Positions 33,845 through 45,300 of a DNA stretch of 64,000 nt are shown piece after piece; the first letter of the stretch is position 1, and the number at the start of each line of letters is the position of its first letter. A model generated the notes under the pieces. The model ran no database searches. It worked only from the letters and a program-made list of their open reading frames with translations, and was not told where the DNA came from. This stretch comes from Hypoxylon rubiginosum. Its lineage: Eukaryota > Ascomycota > Sordariomycetes > Xylariales > Hypoxylaceae. Location: NCBI GenBank assembly GCA_902806565.1, contig CADCXA010000006.1, positions 744,001 through 808,000 on the forward strand, read 5' to 3'. Made by a program: the position numbers and the translations under genes.

Positions 33845-34689
33845 TGCTGCTAGAGTTCTGTCTTTGTTAATTCAAACGTTAACAGTGAGCTTGTTCTTGC
33901 TATGCAGCCCCTTTTAGCTATATTTCAAAAAAATTCAACGGGTTTCAACAAATGTCTTGTGAGCGCTGTGTCGAAAATATTTGGGGGAAGTTGGCCAGGC
34001 GTTACTGTAATTTTATAGACATTGTGAATAATGGCTCTTTGTCTTAAACATCCTCGATTGAATATCATAAAGATAAACGAACAAGTTACGATACAGCTCG
34101 CGCACAATGCTTTGTTGCGGTTGAAGCACGGCGACCTATATGCTAAAACCCCGAGATCCCTTAGATCCTGGTAATGTATCTATGAATATCTCGCGACATA
34201 GTAACTGTATACAACCATTATAAGATACCACGCGCGACTAACGGATACAATTTGACTGTTTGCCTCCTTGATTATACTTGGGATAAAGCCTTGGAGCTCT
34301 ATGCGTCCACGGTCGTTCCAATGTCTAGCCGCTTTCACTGGGTTGGACTCAATGGAAGCCCATATGGCTGTTCATGATGCCGCGTGCATGTGGCGACGGT
34401 TTCAAAAGGTGAGAGGGGAGTTGAGCCGGTGCCTACCACGCAGTTATGCATAATGGTTGCCCGACAACACAGTCAGGGTTCGAATGCTTCTAGACCACCC
34501 ACTTCCTTTCTCGATGCCTCACTTGGATGGCTTAGGTCTAGGGAGCCCCCTTTGTCAGGGGTATTTCATTGGTTCAAATGGCTAACTGTACCACCCCAAG
34601 AGAACTTCAACTATCTTCGTTTATATGCTACTACTTTTAGTACCCTCATTTAAGAGAATTATCTCTTAATACTTAGAAATGTTTAAGTA
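33845..34689. other. Intergenic, nothing recognised
   Basis: AT-rich sequence with short non-coding frames. A GGTTCGAATGC stretch at about 34476 resembles a B box, but no cloverleaf can be drawn. Confidence 0.45.
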
Positions 34690-35113
34690 TTGCCATTAGT
34701 TGCCGACTTCGTCTTGCTGTGTTTGTTTACGGCGCAAGCAGCAACTTTTCCGGCCACTGTAAAGGTGCAAGGTGCCTTTTCCGTGCAGCGATACATACGC
34801 GCCTGCGGTCCTTACGCCTATAGTTTTCTCAATCCGCAACTCGCAGCTGGCTGTGCCTCTTGACCTGAACTTCGAGTGGAATATCTACACGCCACACAGC
34901 CCAGGTATTAGTGGAATCTTGGATCTGAGGGATGTCAACTTCTACAACCGGGGCACGTTCGTCAACTTCGCGACCAAGAATGGCGCCCAGCAGCCTGATC
35001 TCGTCGCCGCTTATCCGGCAGGCGATGGTACTTGCGCCAGTGCGGACAGCTATTTTGTCTTCAGCGTGACGGGAATTTTGGATACTCCGGACCCCACAAA
35101 ACAACCTGGTTGA
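34690..35113 (+). pseudogene. Frameshifted relic of a secreted DUF7136-type protein
   Basis: Frame one (from about 34690) reads a signal-peptide-like hydrophobic stretch ending in AQAA, then TFPATVKV. About 15 codons on, the homologous reading jumps by one base into the frame DTYAPAVLTPIVFSIRNSQLAVPLDLNFEWNIY, which runs to 35113. Secreted fungal DUF7136 proteins have these two blocks in one frame and are about twice as long. No ATG precedes the signal, the frame breaks once, and the C-terminal half is missing. It is therefore judged a pseudogene; a sequencing slip alone would not restore the start. Confidence 0.5.
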
Positions 35114-35542
35114 AGACGGCGGCGGCTTTTAGTGGACTTCTGTTTATATGTAGGTAATCATTCTAGGTATATTCATTGTAAAGGGTGAGGCTTTAGGAGA
35201 GCTTTCATGTTTCAGGGGTAATTACTTGGCTGAAAGAGATCTTCCTCCTAAGTGCATAATTTATAAGGGGAGATGTAATCATGTTTTGATGAATTCAACT
35301 TCCAGGGGTTAATATTAATCTAGGGACGGCACCATGACTTTGTAAGAATTCTCTCACATTTCTTATATTTGAAATATGGGAAATATGGGTATCCTATGTC
35401 TCATTAAGTTGCTCTCGTACTTGACCTTTTACTCCAACGGTATAGAATAGAAATTTGCCACCGCTATGTGCTCTCCTCACCAAAATTCTCAAAGCAATTC
35501 TCGCTCTAACCTGTCGCTGACGCGTCTGAGTGGCTTCGCTTT
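35114..35542. other. Intergenic, nothing recognised
   Basis: AT-rich 3' flank of the GGPP synthase gene and of the relic; no feature seen. Confidence 0.5.
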
Positions 35543-36718
35543 TTAAACCACCAGCTTGTCTAAGATTTTATGAATCCCGGTGCTCTTGCCTTTGCCATCG
35601 TCAATCTCATCTGCCATTTTCCTCGCCCTCTCGGTCAAGACTGCGATAACCTTCTTCGTGTACTCGAAGCTTCCGGTGCTCTCCATGTACTTCACGGCAT
35701 ATCGCTTGACCTCGTCATCTGTAGTCTTCTGCTTGAGGATATTCAAGAGCTGTAGATTCGAGGGGTTTGAGCGTATGCTGTGGATGATGAGAAATGAGAA
35801 TTTGCCTTCGGTTAAGTCCTCGCAAAATCCTTTGTTCTGTCCGTACTCGGGACTCGACAGGTTTCGGTAGTCGTCCTGGATTTGGAAAAGGATGCCTAGC
35901 AGGTTGACTAGGGGTACACAGTCGATGAGAGCACCTGATTCGGCTTGCATGAGCTTGATAGCCAAGCGGAAGAGTCCACCCGTCTTGTTGCCAACCATCT
36001 CGAGGTACTCCTCTTCGGTGGGACAAGTTAGGGTGTCGCGCCAGAAGAGATCCATACCCTGGCCGCGATGGAGGTTTAGCAGCTCCTCCGTGTAAACGCT
36101 GACGGCCTTGGGGTTCTTCAGTTTTTGCAATTCCTGCAAGGCGCAGAAGTAGACGTAATTGGCCGAGTTTATAGTTTGGGCGGTGCCGAAAATACTATGA
36201 GTTACGGGGAGACCTCTTCGTAGGACCGAGTTGTCCTCAACGTCATCGACAAGTAACGATGCGGTATGCAGCATTCCGACGACTTCGGTAATGATATCGA
36301 GGCTTTCCTGGGGTACTTCTAACAATGCATTGAAGGAATTCACCATGAGCCTACGGAAATCTTTGCCGGGGTGGGCAAAGAGGTATTCGAAGGGACCCAT
36401 CAGGACTTTTTCCTTCTCGTCCGTCCACGTTTTTCTCGAGGTGAAGTTCAAATCTTCCGTCTCATAGCGCGTAGGGTCCTGGGGGCCGGTAGCATGCATG
36501 CCTGTTAAGGGGATAGCGGTGGTGGATGAGCTTCGGTGTCGGTGGTTCCGGCCCAACCAGTCCGACTCTGCAACAGGCCGCAGGACAGATTTAGCGGGAG
36601 GGAAGGGAGCTGTGTAACCTGTGGAGGAAGTCCTCGGAGGGATGGCGTTTGGGGATTGTAAAGATATGGAGCTGGTGCTGGCGTTGGGAACCATGATGCC
36701 GCAATGGTTCTCCTCCAA
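35543..36718 (-). CDS. ggs1: Geranylgeranyl diphosphate synthase
   Basis: A single exon of 391 aa. After a variable Ser/Pro-rich N-terminus (1-85) comes a type I trans-prenyltransferase. The first Asp-rich motif is DDVED within [15 protein letters not shown] (about 158-162) and the second is DDYRN within [12 protein letters not shown] (about 279-283). GGLFRLA and [10 protein letters not shown] are also typical. It condenses IPP with allylic diphosphates to C20 GGPP, precursor of carotenoids, protein prenylation and diterpenes. No terpene cyclase or P450 is next to it, so this looks like the housekeeping copy (al-3/BTS1 type). A 12-bp tandem repeat lies about 100 bp upstream. Confidence 0.95.
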   Translation of the reverse strand: MEENHCGIMVPNASTSSISLQSPNAIPPRTSSTGYTAPFPPAKSVLRPVAESDWLGRNHRHRSSSTTAIPLTGMHATGPQDPTRYETEDLNFTSRKTWTDEKEKVLMGPFEYLFAHPGKDFRRLMVNSFNALLEVPQESLDIITEVVGMLHTASLLVDDVEDNSVLRRGLPVTHSIFGTAQTINSANYVYFCALQELQKLKNPKAVSVYTEELLNLHRGQGMDLFWRDTLTCPTEEEYLEMVGNKTGGLFRLAIKLMQAESGALIDCVPLVNLLGILFQIQDDYRNLSSPEYGQNKGFCEDLTEGKFSFLIIHSIRSNPSNLQLLNILKQKTTDDEVKRYAVKYMESTGSFEYTKKVIAVLTERARKMADEIDDGKGKSTGIHKILDKLVV

Positions 36719-38407
36719 AGAAGGAGAGGGGCTTTTGAAAGATAACCTAGGGGAAGTTTCCCGACGAAGAAGAGCCGGTAAGAGGCGGTTGGAATTTATG
36801 GTTGCCTAGTTCTACGTAGGTGCAGACGTAGGTGCAGACGTAGGTGCAGATGCAGATGCAGGCGGAAACTTAGAGACCCAACTATCAACTCCGTAATCGA
36901 GGTACCCGTGCAAGTTCTCCGCTAAGTTACCCGGTAAGGTGGTGCCGGGTGTGGTGGGGAAGCGAAAGGCTGCACGAGCTGCACGAGTTGCAAGGTAATG
37001 TCGCAAGTTGTTGGTGGTCTTTAGTCGCTTCGCTAGTGCTAGTGGCAGAGTGACAGAGTGACAGGATAGCACTGTTTATAAATACTGCTCGGTTTTGCTT
37101 GTAGTGGCTGATGTCTACTTATATTATGTAGTGTTACCATACGAATGTAGACAGTATGCGATGATTGTTCAATACACTGACGACCGTCATAAGCTGAGTC
37201 GAGGCGCAGCGCAATGAGAGATAGAAATGGAGATGGAGATTACGCGGCTGGCCGAGGTGGTTAACGAGAACCTCTACTTCCGACCAGACCGGATGACCTT
37301 TATGTAGGACTAACGCCGATGATTGACGGGTATTTAAAGAAATTTAATAACTTGATACAAATGTCAAAGATAATAATATATCGAGAATTATCCACTTTTG
37401 TCAGTAGGCAATCAGGACGAAGGGCACGATGGTCATTCGATGTTGAAGCTTCTGTGTCCGTATTCACATGTTTGTGGGATAAGGGATGCAAGGGCAATAG
37501 TAAATGTCACAAAGGGAAACATGGCAGCAAGGTACGTGTAGAGCTGGTAGGTTTAGGTCTAGGTCTAGGTGGTCTAGGTACAGGTAAGATACGCCATTCC
37601 CTCTGTAGGAATCTGTGCTATGTACCTAGGTAGAATCTCTCCGCCGTCTAACCCCGCATTGTTTGCCATCTCCCAATTCGTAACCAGGTATCAGGTACTT
37701 AGTACCCTCTGTTTCATGTACAAAAAAATCAATGCATCAAATGCCGCATAAAGACAATCAGATGTGATTCTACGATTCTACGATTCTAACCCAGGCTTGA
37801 CAGGGGAAGCGAGATGAGATGATTAGATCCTGTCTTGGCTGATTTGTTGCTATAAAAGGGTTATTAAGGCTGTACTATGTAGGCCGGGTTACATGCAGAT
37901 TGTTAGCTGGAGCCCAACGGCACGCTACCGAACCCTTACCACCCTTACCGAACCCAAACCTAGGGGATTCCGTACTGCCCGTAGCAGCCGCCGTTGCCCT
38001 GTTAACGCACTAGTTCTCCACTAAAAACATCACCAACCCATAACAATATCGAGCCATACGGGCCATAGCATCAAAAATCACAGACCCAAAAAAGGTCCAG
38101 GTCGCGTCGCCTTCATTCCTTTCTCTCTTCCTTTTTTGATTTCTCTTTTTCTGAGATCAGGAGATCCCCAATGTGATACCCCCAAATTCTTCATTTCGTC
38201 CTTTTGTATTAACAGTCTACCGGCGTCCGATAATAGCCCAAATTTCACCTCGGCGTCCTTTTTTACATTTGCATTTGCATTTCCCCTTCATTCTTGAACT
38301 GACTACCTACTTTCTGGCCGCTGCACCGTCGCATCGCAGTAAAAATACTGTCGTGTACCATACCCCATTACAAAACATTCCCGAATTCAGACACTACTTA
38401 AGAAGAA
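36719..38407. other. Divergent promoter region with minisatellite
   Basis: Upstream DNA of ggs1 (minus) and cdc14 (plus). It holds a 12-bp tandem repeat (36816-36860) and a TAGGTC-rich stretch near 37554-37580. Open frames here lack coding character. Confidence 0.5.
36816..36860. repeat. 12-bp tandem repeat upstream of ggs1
   Basis: Three near-perfect units of GTAGGTGCAGAC followed by two shortened GCAGAT units. Confidence 0.9.
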
Positions 38408-39389
38408 ATGGAGAACCTACTATCTCTTGCGTTCGACAACCTCTCTTCCTACGACGGCCCCAAGATCCGAAAGGGTCTGCGCCAAGTCGAGGGTCTGCTG
38501 GCCAACATTTGCCTGTCGCGATCGCAAAGCCGAGATCGCCGTGCATCCACCATGATCAAGGACCCGGGACTGAATCTCGAGGAGGAATCGCCGCCTCCGC
38601 AGTTGATCCCCGAGATCACCGACGATCCGGCCTTCTACGAGTTCTTCAAGCTGCAGGAGGGATTTGAGTGGAACGTGGCTATGCGCCTTGTCAGCACCCT
38701 CGATAGACTCGTGGCTAGAGGTGCCGATGGCTCCAACGACCTGCTCATTCTCAGCGCTCTGGATTTGCTCCAGGGGCTCATGCTGCTGCACCCGCCGAGC
38801 AAGGCCCTCTTCTCTAGAGAGATGTACATGAATGTAAGCCACTTCCACCCCCCCTTTTGAGTCCTCATCTGCCTGCTTCGGCTGCTAACCTCGATTGCGC
38901 CTCTAGCTCCTCCTCGACCTCCTCGAGCCCGACTTCTGCCCGGCGATCCAGTCGACCACGATCGTGACGCTAGTCACAGCCCTCATCGACACGCCGCGCA
39001 ACACGCGCACCTTCGAGAACCTCGACGGCCTGCTGACCGTCACCTCGCTGTTCCGCAGCCGCGGCACCAGCCGCGACGTCAAGCTCAAGCTCGTCGAGTT
39101 CCTCTACTTCTACCTCATGCCCGAGACCCCCTCCATCCCCAGTGCTCAGGCCCGCGCCGACGTCCCGGGCCTCCTCCAGCGCAGCCCCAGCAAGCTCGCC
39201 AAGGCCTTCGCGTTCGGCGCCAGCAAGGCTACCGAGGGAGGCGGTGCCCCCCGCCCGCGTTCTGCTGGCGACGGCGAGACTAGAACTCAGGAGGACAAGC
39301 AGGCCCTGCTCGGTCGCCACCTGAGCAGCGTTCAGGAGCTCGTGGAGGATCTACGACAGAATACCCCTTTTGGAGGCGCTGTGGGTTAA
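38408..39389 (+). CDS. cdc14: Septation initiation network protein Cdc14 (Sid1 partner)
   Basis: Exon 1 (38408-38833) and exon 2 (38907-39389), separated by a 73-nt intron with CTAAC branch, give 302 aa. The sequence matches the fungal CDC14 family that binds the Sid1 kinase in the septation initiation network: MENLLSLAFDNLSSYDGPKIRKGLRQVEGLLA, FFKLQEGFEWNVAMRLV, then a helical armadillo-like stretch ending LVEFLYFYLMPE, a Ser/Pro-rich linker and LLGRHLSSVQELVEDLRQNTPFGG. It acts at the spindle pole body and septum to trigger cytokinesis. It is not the Cdc14 phosphatase: there is no CX5R motif. Confidence 0.92.
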
Positions 39390-39830
39390 ATCAGTGCCTT
39401 AATTCTCGTTCGTAGGGGTTGTCTAAGTAGTGCTAAGAATGCGTCGCAAGATACCTCGTCTCTTTAGCACGGGGATTTTTAGTTTTGCTGCGTTGGAAGT
39501 TGGAAGTTGGTCCATATCACAAGGTCTATTCTACAAAATGACCTATGGAGGAGTGAGGAGGCAAAAAAATCTTTGATATCAGGTGTCCCGGAGTTAGGGT
39601 CAAGTCTGTCTTCACAGCTTTTCGCATGGCGTAATACCGTTCATAGGTTTGGTGTTGAGGCACGGAAAGGAAAAAAAAGGCGGGCGTTCTGTCATTGAAG
39701 GAGTATTCCCAAAGTCGCATTCATTTTATTTTTCATACGAGGTTCATATGTGCTCATTGCTCATTACTAGGTAGTTAGGATTAGGGTAATACAACCAACA
39801 CACCGTCCTACTACTTTAACCCAAAAAATC
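39390..39830. other. Intergenic between convergent genes
   Basis: 3' flanks only; no feature recognised. Confidence 0.5.
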
Positions 39831-41464
39831 TCATTTCTGCCCGTCCTTCGTCTCTTGCTGCTGGTCTGTTGCCAGCTGGGATGTACGTGACAGGTGTCGG
39901 GTCCTGCGCCTCTCCGCTTCTTCTTCTGCGTTCATCGGGGGCGGCGAAGTCCCTGGACTGCCGTACAACTCGAAGGGACCGTGCTCATCGTCGTCGTCGT
40001 CCTCTTCTATGATAGGCGTGGAGGATATCTCCCCGACGCCCTTCTCCTCTAGTTCCACGCGCGTGGCCCCTCCGTTCGCATCCGCGTCCAGCTCGACCGG
40101 GGGCACGATGTCGCCCGGCCTGTCCGGGTACCTGCCGGCGGGGTGCGCGGCGGCGGCGGCGGCGGCGCGGTCGGAAAACCCGGGGCTCGACCTCGGCGGC
40201 TCGGTGCTCGGGTTGCGGCCGGGCGTGCTGCCGTCGCCGGCGCGGTCCGTGTACGGGCCCTCGACGGCGTCGGGCCCGTAGTAGGGGTAGGTGAGCCCGC
40301 TCAGGTGCAGCGGCGGCCGCCCGCCGCCGCCCGTCGCGCCCGTCGCGTCCGACATGGGGCCGCGCATGAACGGCTCCCCCTGGCCGCCGGACCCGGCCAG
40401 CGTGGTGGCGCCTGCGCCTCCTCCTCCTCCGCTGCGGGACCGCGCGTCGCGCCGCCGCCGCACGAAGAACCACGTCAGCGCGCCGATGACGACGGCGGCG
40501 CCGACGGCGATGCCCACGCCGATGCCGACCTTGGCGCCCTCGGAGAGCCCGCCGCCGCCGTCGACGACGGTGAGGTTGGCGGCGCAGGCTTGCGAGGTGA
40601 AGGTGCCGGATACCGTCGAGGTGCACGTGCTGCCGAAGTTGCAGCACCCGCCGCCTTCGGAGCATGAAAACTGCGACGTGGTGCAGCCCGGTGGGACTTG
40701 AGCCGTCGGTCAGTAATTACTTCTTGAGGCGAGGGTCTTAGGGGGGTAGAGCCTGTCTCGGGAGTAGCAACTCCCGAGGAGCCGCGTTACGGAATCCTAG
40801 GCCTCGAGAGGAGGTTGAAGGGGAAGAAAGGGAAGTCTCATTGTGACATACCTGGTGTGACGATAGTAGATATTGGCGTTGAGGTAAATAGGCATGAGCC
40901 GCCCGAGAGGCATTGCGCTCCGTATTGACAGCATTGCGCGCCGAAGTTGTCCTGGCAAAGGAAGTACGAGCTGGTACAGCGGCGGCCGCAGCAGGCGGCG
41001 ACCTCGCTGGTCTGCGCGAGGAGCGTGACCGTCGCCGAGGTAGCTACCGTCACGGTGGTCACGGTGGTGCTGTTACAGTACAGAGCATTCTCCTCGCAGG
41101 GCGACCCGCACGTCGTCCCGAGCCCGCAACACTGCGGCTCCCAGGTGGCGTTCAGGAAGCAGTACTGGTTGTTGCGGCAGCACAATGCTGCGCCCGAGGG
41201 GCCGACCTCCAGACAGCTATGCTGGTCCTGTCCGCATTGGCCCGTCGTCTGCCGCTTTCGCTTGTCGGGAAGCAGCGCGGGGATCGGCGGTATGCCGTTT
41301 ATGAATAGGCGCGGCCCGAGGCCGGAATTATTGTGGTCCGGCGGGAACAGAGCCGCATTGTCAAAGACGCCGAAGTCTCCATAGCCGACGGCCAGTGCGG
41401 CATTGACGAACGTCGAGGTTAGCAGTATCGCGGCGGTAACGGTGATGACGCTCTTGCGCGACAT
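39831..41464 (-). CDS. Cys-rich single-pass membrane surface protein
   Basis: Exon 1 (40852-41464) and exon 2 (39831-40696), joined over a 155-nt intron, give 492 aa. The start at 41464 gives a signal peptide (MSRKSVITVTAAILLTSTFVNA); an upstream in-frame ATG at 41530 does not. The ectodomain (about 23-265) has many cysteines in clusters such as AALCCRNNQYCFL, PQCCGLGTTCG, AACCGRRC and GAQCCQYGAQC, separated by a Thr/Val-rich, probably O-glycosylated stretch. One transmembrane helix (about 265-290) ends in RRRR. A low-complexity cytosolic tail follows, rich in Gly, Ala, Pro and Asp. The layout is like wall-stress sensors or mucin-like surface proteins, but no WSC domain is seen. The very GC-rich tail creates large antisense frames. 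Confidence 0.8.
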
Positions 41465-42327
41465 TGTGAGAGGGCGGATGGCTGTTCGATAGATAAGCCA
41501 GCCTCGCGGAGCAGGTGGCCAATTGCGCATGTAGAAATGGGAGGATCAAAATGAGAATTACCTACTCCAGACATACGAATGGAGAGCCGACATTAAGAAC
41601 ACCTGATTATCGAAGGGCCGAAGGGAAACAGGAAGATACTTGCTTCGACACGTCCGCGAACATCAATTCAGCAGCAAGAAAGGGACGAAGGGAAGAGAAG
41701 AGGTCGGCAGTGATCACGACCTTTTTCGCAGCCCGAATTAAAACTTACAGATACGGCAGCCACCCATGGCCAATATTGAAAGCTAGCCTGCCTATGGGCG
41801 ACCTGCCCACCCGACCTCTGCAGATTTCTTCTCGTTCTGCGAAGAAGCTTATTGGGCTAGGTCAGCAGTGAGATTTGGAGTTTGGTTACACCATCAGCTT
41901 GGAACGCCATCGCGAGCTATCGCAGGCAGCCCCCGTCCGTATGTAAGACAGCCTGCATATTATGGTTACATCCGTCAGATCAGACTAACCAACAATCGGA
42001 AGGGGCCAGGACACAGCCGCCACAGTACCCAAGCTTACTTTACGAGGGTCCCTTTTTCCCTTTTTTTCCTTTTTTATTATTTTAAGTGAGCTCCTACAGG
42101 AAAAACTACTACGACACAATAACCCTTCGTAAACTCAAGGCAATCTACCTTAGCGATTGCCTACCGCGATGGAGTTATGTAATGTGTTACACTACTTGCA
42201 TAAATATTCAGATAGGTATAATGATTTTATGTCATGATGGTATCTCAAGTCAGGGGTCGTTTGGCGAGAGCTTCTCGAAACCCCTGATTATGTCAGCATG
42301 TCAGCAATATACAATGACCATATTCCC
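41465..42327. other. Intergenic upstream of surface protein and 3' of PKS
   Basis: No gene recognised. A T-rich tract lies near 42051-42083. Confidence 0.5.
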
Positions 42328-45300
42328 CTACTTTGACAGCTTCCCAAGTGCGGCCCCAGCTAAAACATACAGGCTCCTAGCGTCGAGGATTTCGAAAATC
42401 GGCATATCGACATGAAACTCTTTAACGAACCAGTATCTGATCTCCGTGCCAAGCAAAGAATCTATTCCGAATGCATGAATAGGCAGCGATGGGTCTATGT
42501 TGTCTTGTTCAGCAAGCAGAAGTCTTGACAACTTAGAAACAAGAGCATCGAGGATAACGCCGATAGCCTCCGTGTCAGATTTAGCAGCCTTTATCAAGGT
42601 TGTATAATCGACCGCAAGGGACTCTCCGGTTTTGCTGCCGGCGCCAGCCATTTTGGATGCGCTGATCTGTCTCAGCACCGAGAACATTGGCTTTCGAGCC
42701 CAGTAGATCTCTTGAAGACGCTGAGGCGGTAATGTCTCCGCATAGCCTAGGCCTACGATGAGTTGCGAACACCCAACCCTGCCTTGGACCAGGGGCTGCG
42801 CGGGATCGCAAGCGAGTTCCATGAACGCCAGAAGTTCCATCTTCGTTACTCCTTGGGAACCTTCGCGCGAGGTAAGGTCAGACATATCGGTTTCAGCAAC
42901 TATGCCGACCCCCATAATCGCCCCCAAGTCTAGTGCGATTGCTTTTTGACCAAGTCCTACGCGATACCGAGCCAGCGCGTCTTCATAAGTGCCACCAGAA
43001 GCGTAATTTGCCGTAGACCGACTTCCCGTAATGCCGGAAATGGAAGAGAGAAAAACGAAGAAGTCAAGATTGGAAGGAAGATATTGGTGTAGATTCCATG
43101 AGCCTTGTGCCTTCGGCGCCAGTACTGTGACGAAGTCGCTATGAGTCATGTTTGGAAAGAGCTGACTCTGTTGCAATCTTAGTACCTAGACACAGAGGCG
43201 AACATTTGGAGACCTTACCTTGAGGACCATAGTAGCCTGGATGCATCCTTTGATTGGAGGCATACGTTGCTCGTATTCCTTCAAAACAGAGAGAACTCTT
43301 GGACCATCCACGATGTCGCATAATGGAGCCTGAATATTAACGCCTTGTGTCACCATCTCGTCCACAAACCCACGGGCAACAGCAGAGGCAGCTCCTGAAC
43401 GAGACAGCATCAGGAAGTTTCGAGCTCCTTGGCGGACCATCCATTGCGTGATACACCTCCCCAAGCCACCAAGACCTCCCGCGATGACATACGTGGCTCT
43501 GGAATCGAATCGGTAGGTAGACCGTTGAGTCGGTGCAATCTGCTAATCATGAGCTTTGGTCTTGGGTAAAGGAATGTAATGGTAATATTTACCGGCACAA
43601 TGGCACTGTTATTCATTTCAATGACAGCGGCCCTGTCGCGTTCTCCTTGGCGGACATATTCGAAGCCGTCCTGTATCTCTGATACTGAGAAGCGACGGAG
43701 AGGCCTGATCCATCGGAAAGGAGTTTCACCACCTTGAAACATTTGAAGGGCCTTCGTCATATTCTGTGCCACGATACTCTTATTTTGAGAGTATATAGAA
43801 GCAATGTCGAGGGATGCGAAAGTAGCGTTCCTGGCAAAGGGATCCATAGAGATGCCATCGCCTGAAATCTGGTCGATATTCCCTAGTTCGATGAAACGAC
43901 CCATGGGAGCAATGCAAGACCAGGATTCACGGAAACCTTCGCCACTCAGAGAATTCAGCACAACATCAGGCCCTCCCACTAGTCGCTTCAATTTAGACCC
44001 AAACGATGTGTCGCGATTCGAGAAGATCCGATGGGTGGCAATTCCAAATTCGTTCACCAGTAATTGTTCCTCTTCGTCGCTACCCACCGTCGTAAATATG
44101 TCCGCTTTGAGACGCTGCGCAATCTGTATGGCCGCCTGACCAACTCTACTGGCGCCCGAATGTATCAATACGGACTCCCCGGCTTCTAACCGGCCGAGAG
44201 TGACTAAACCGTGAAAAGCGCTAAAAAGGGCAACGGGGATACTGGCGGCATCGTCGAATGACATAGATGCCGGAATCGCAAAGACAGCAGACGAGTGAGT
44301 TCGGGCGAAGGTACCTAAGGCTCCGTCGGTAGTGAAACAACACACCCTCTGCCCGGGGGAGTAGCCAGAGAGATTTCCTGCACGACTCACGATACCGGAA
44401 CACTCAAGACCGAGAGAGTTGCCGGGAAGCTGACCAAGGACGACCATAACGTCTCTGGAAGTGATGCTGGAAGTGGCAATTTGAATCTCCACCTCCTCGT
44501 CTCCGAGTGGTTTGTCATACACCCAGTCATCGCTGAAGTGGAGCGACTCGAAGTTGCCAGTGGTCTTGACGTTCAGCTTAAGGGGCTGGGGGGCTTCCTC
44601 CAACGAAGTAAGCACGGCCGGCCCTAATGTCAGCTTTTGGTGCAATATTCCATTAAGCTTAGGAGCAGCGAAAACCCTGCCGATGTGGATCATCCCATCG
44701 ATTACCCTGAACTCGGTATCGGGACACGACGCATCTCCAAACCTGACCTTTTCAAGGACAGAGCAGATATGTCGTGAGCATTCGGCAATAGATGAATTTT
44801 CTTCCAGCGCCAGCTGGACGAATTCAAGGTCCCAGTTTTCCGACCCGACAACTCTACCCAGGCCGTTGATAATTCCAAACTCGGGTCGCTTTACGGTCTC
44901 ACTGCAGCCTTTAGTGACCCATATTATTGAAGTAGCCGATTTTGCTGCTTGTTGGAAGGCCTGATATTCTCCAGGGCTGGTGCTTTCGAAGACGGGTCGT
45001 TCGGTTTCCGGCAGGAAAAGTAGACAGGTATTCTTGCTAGCTAACGCTGGTAACTGCTGCATCGTGACAATGTTCTCTTCGGGGATTTCCGTCGCTGCCG
45101 TAATGGACAATGCCATCTCCCGTTGTGAGATAGATTCCTCGTCTGCTACTATAAAGCAGCTTTGTGGTGGACTTGAAATGCCATTCACTCCCTCGGCAAA
45201 TTCCACAGCACTTGATATCAACAAGCCGCTAGGATGATCCGTGGCCTTGTGGATGCTTGGTTGGTGAAATCCTGGGGTTGAGAAACCAGACTTCTTGAGT

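Noticed and set aside
34380..34500. Possible tRNA suggested by GGTTCGAATGC
   Set aside because: Acceptor, D and anticodon stems cannot be formed.
39985..40667. Large frames on both strands over the surface-protein tail
   Set aside because: Low-complexity Arg/Gly shadows of the same GC-rich region; the spliced minus-strand gene explains it.
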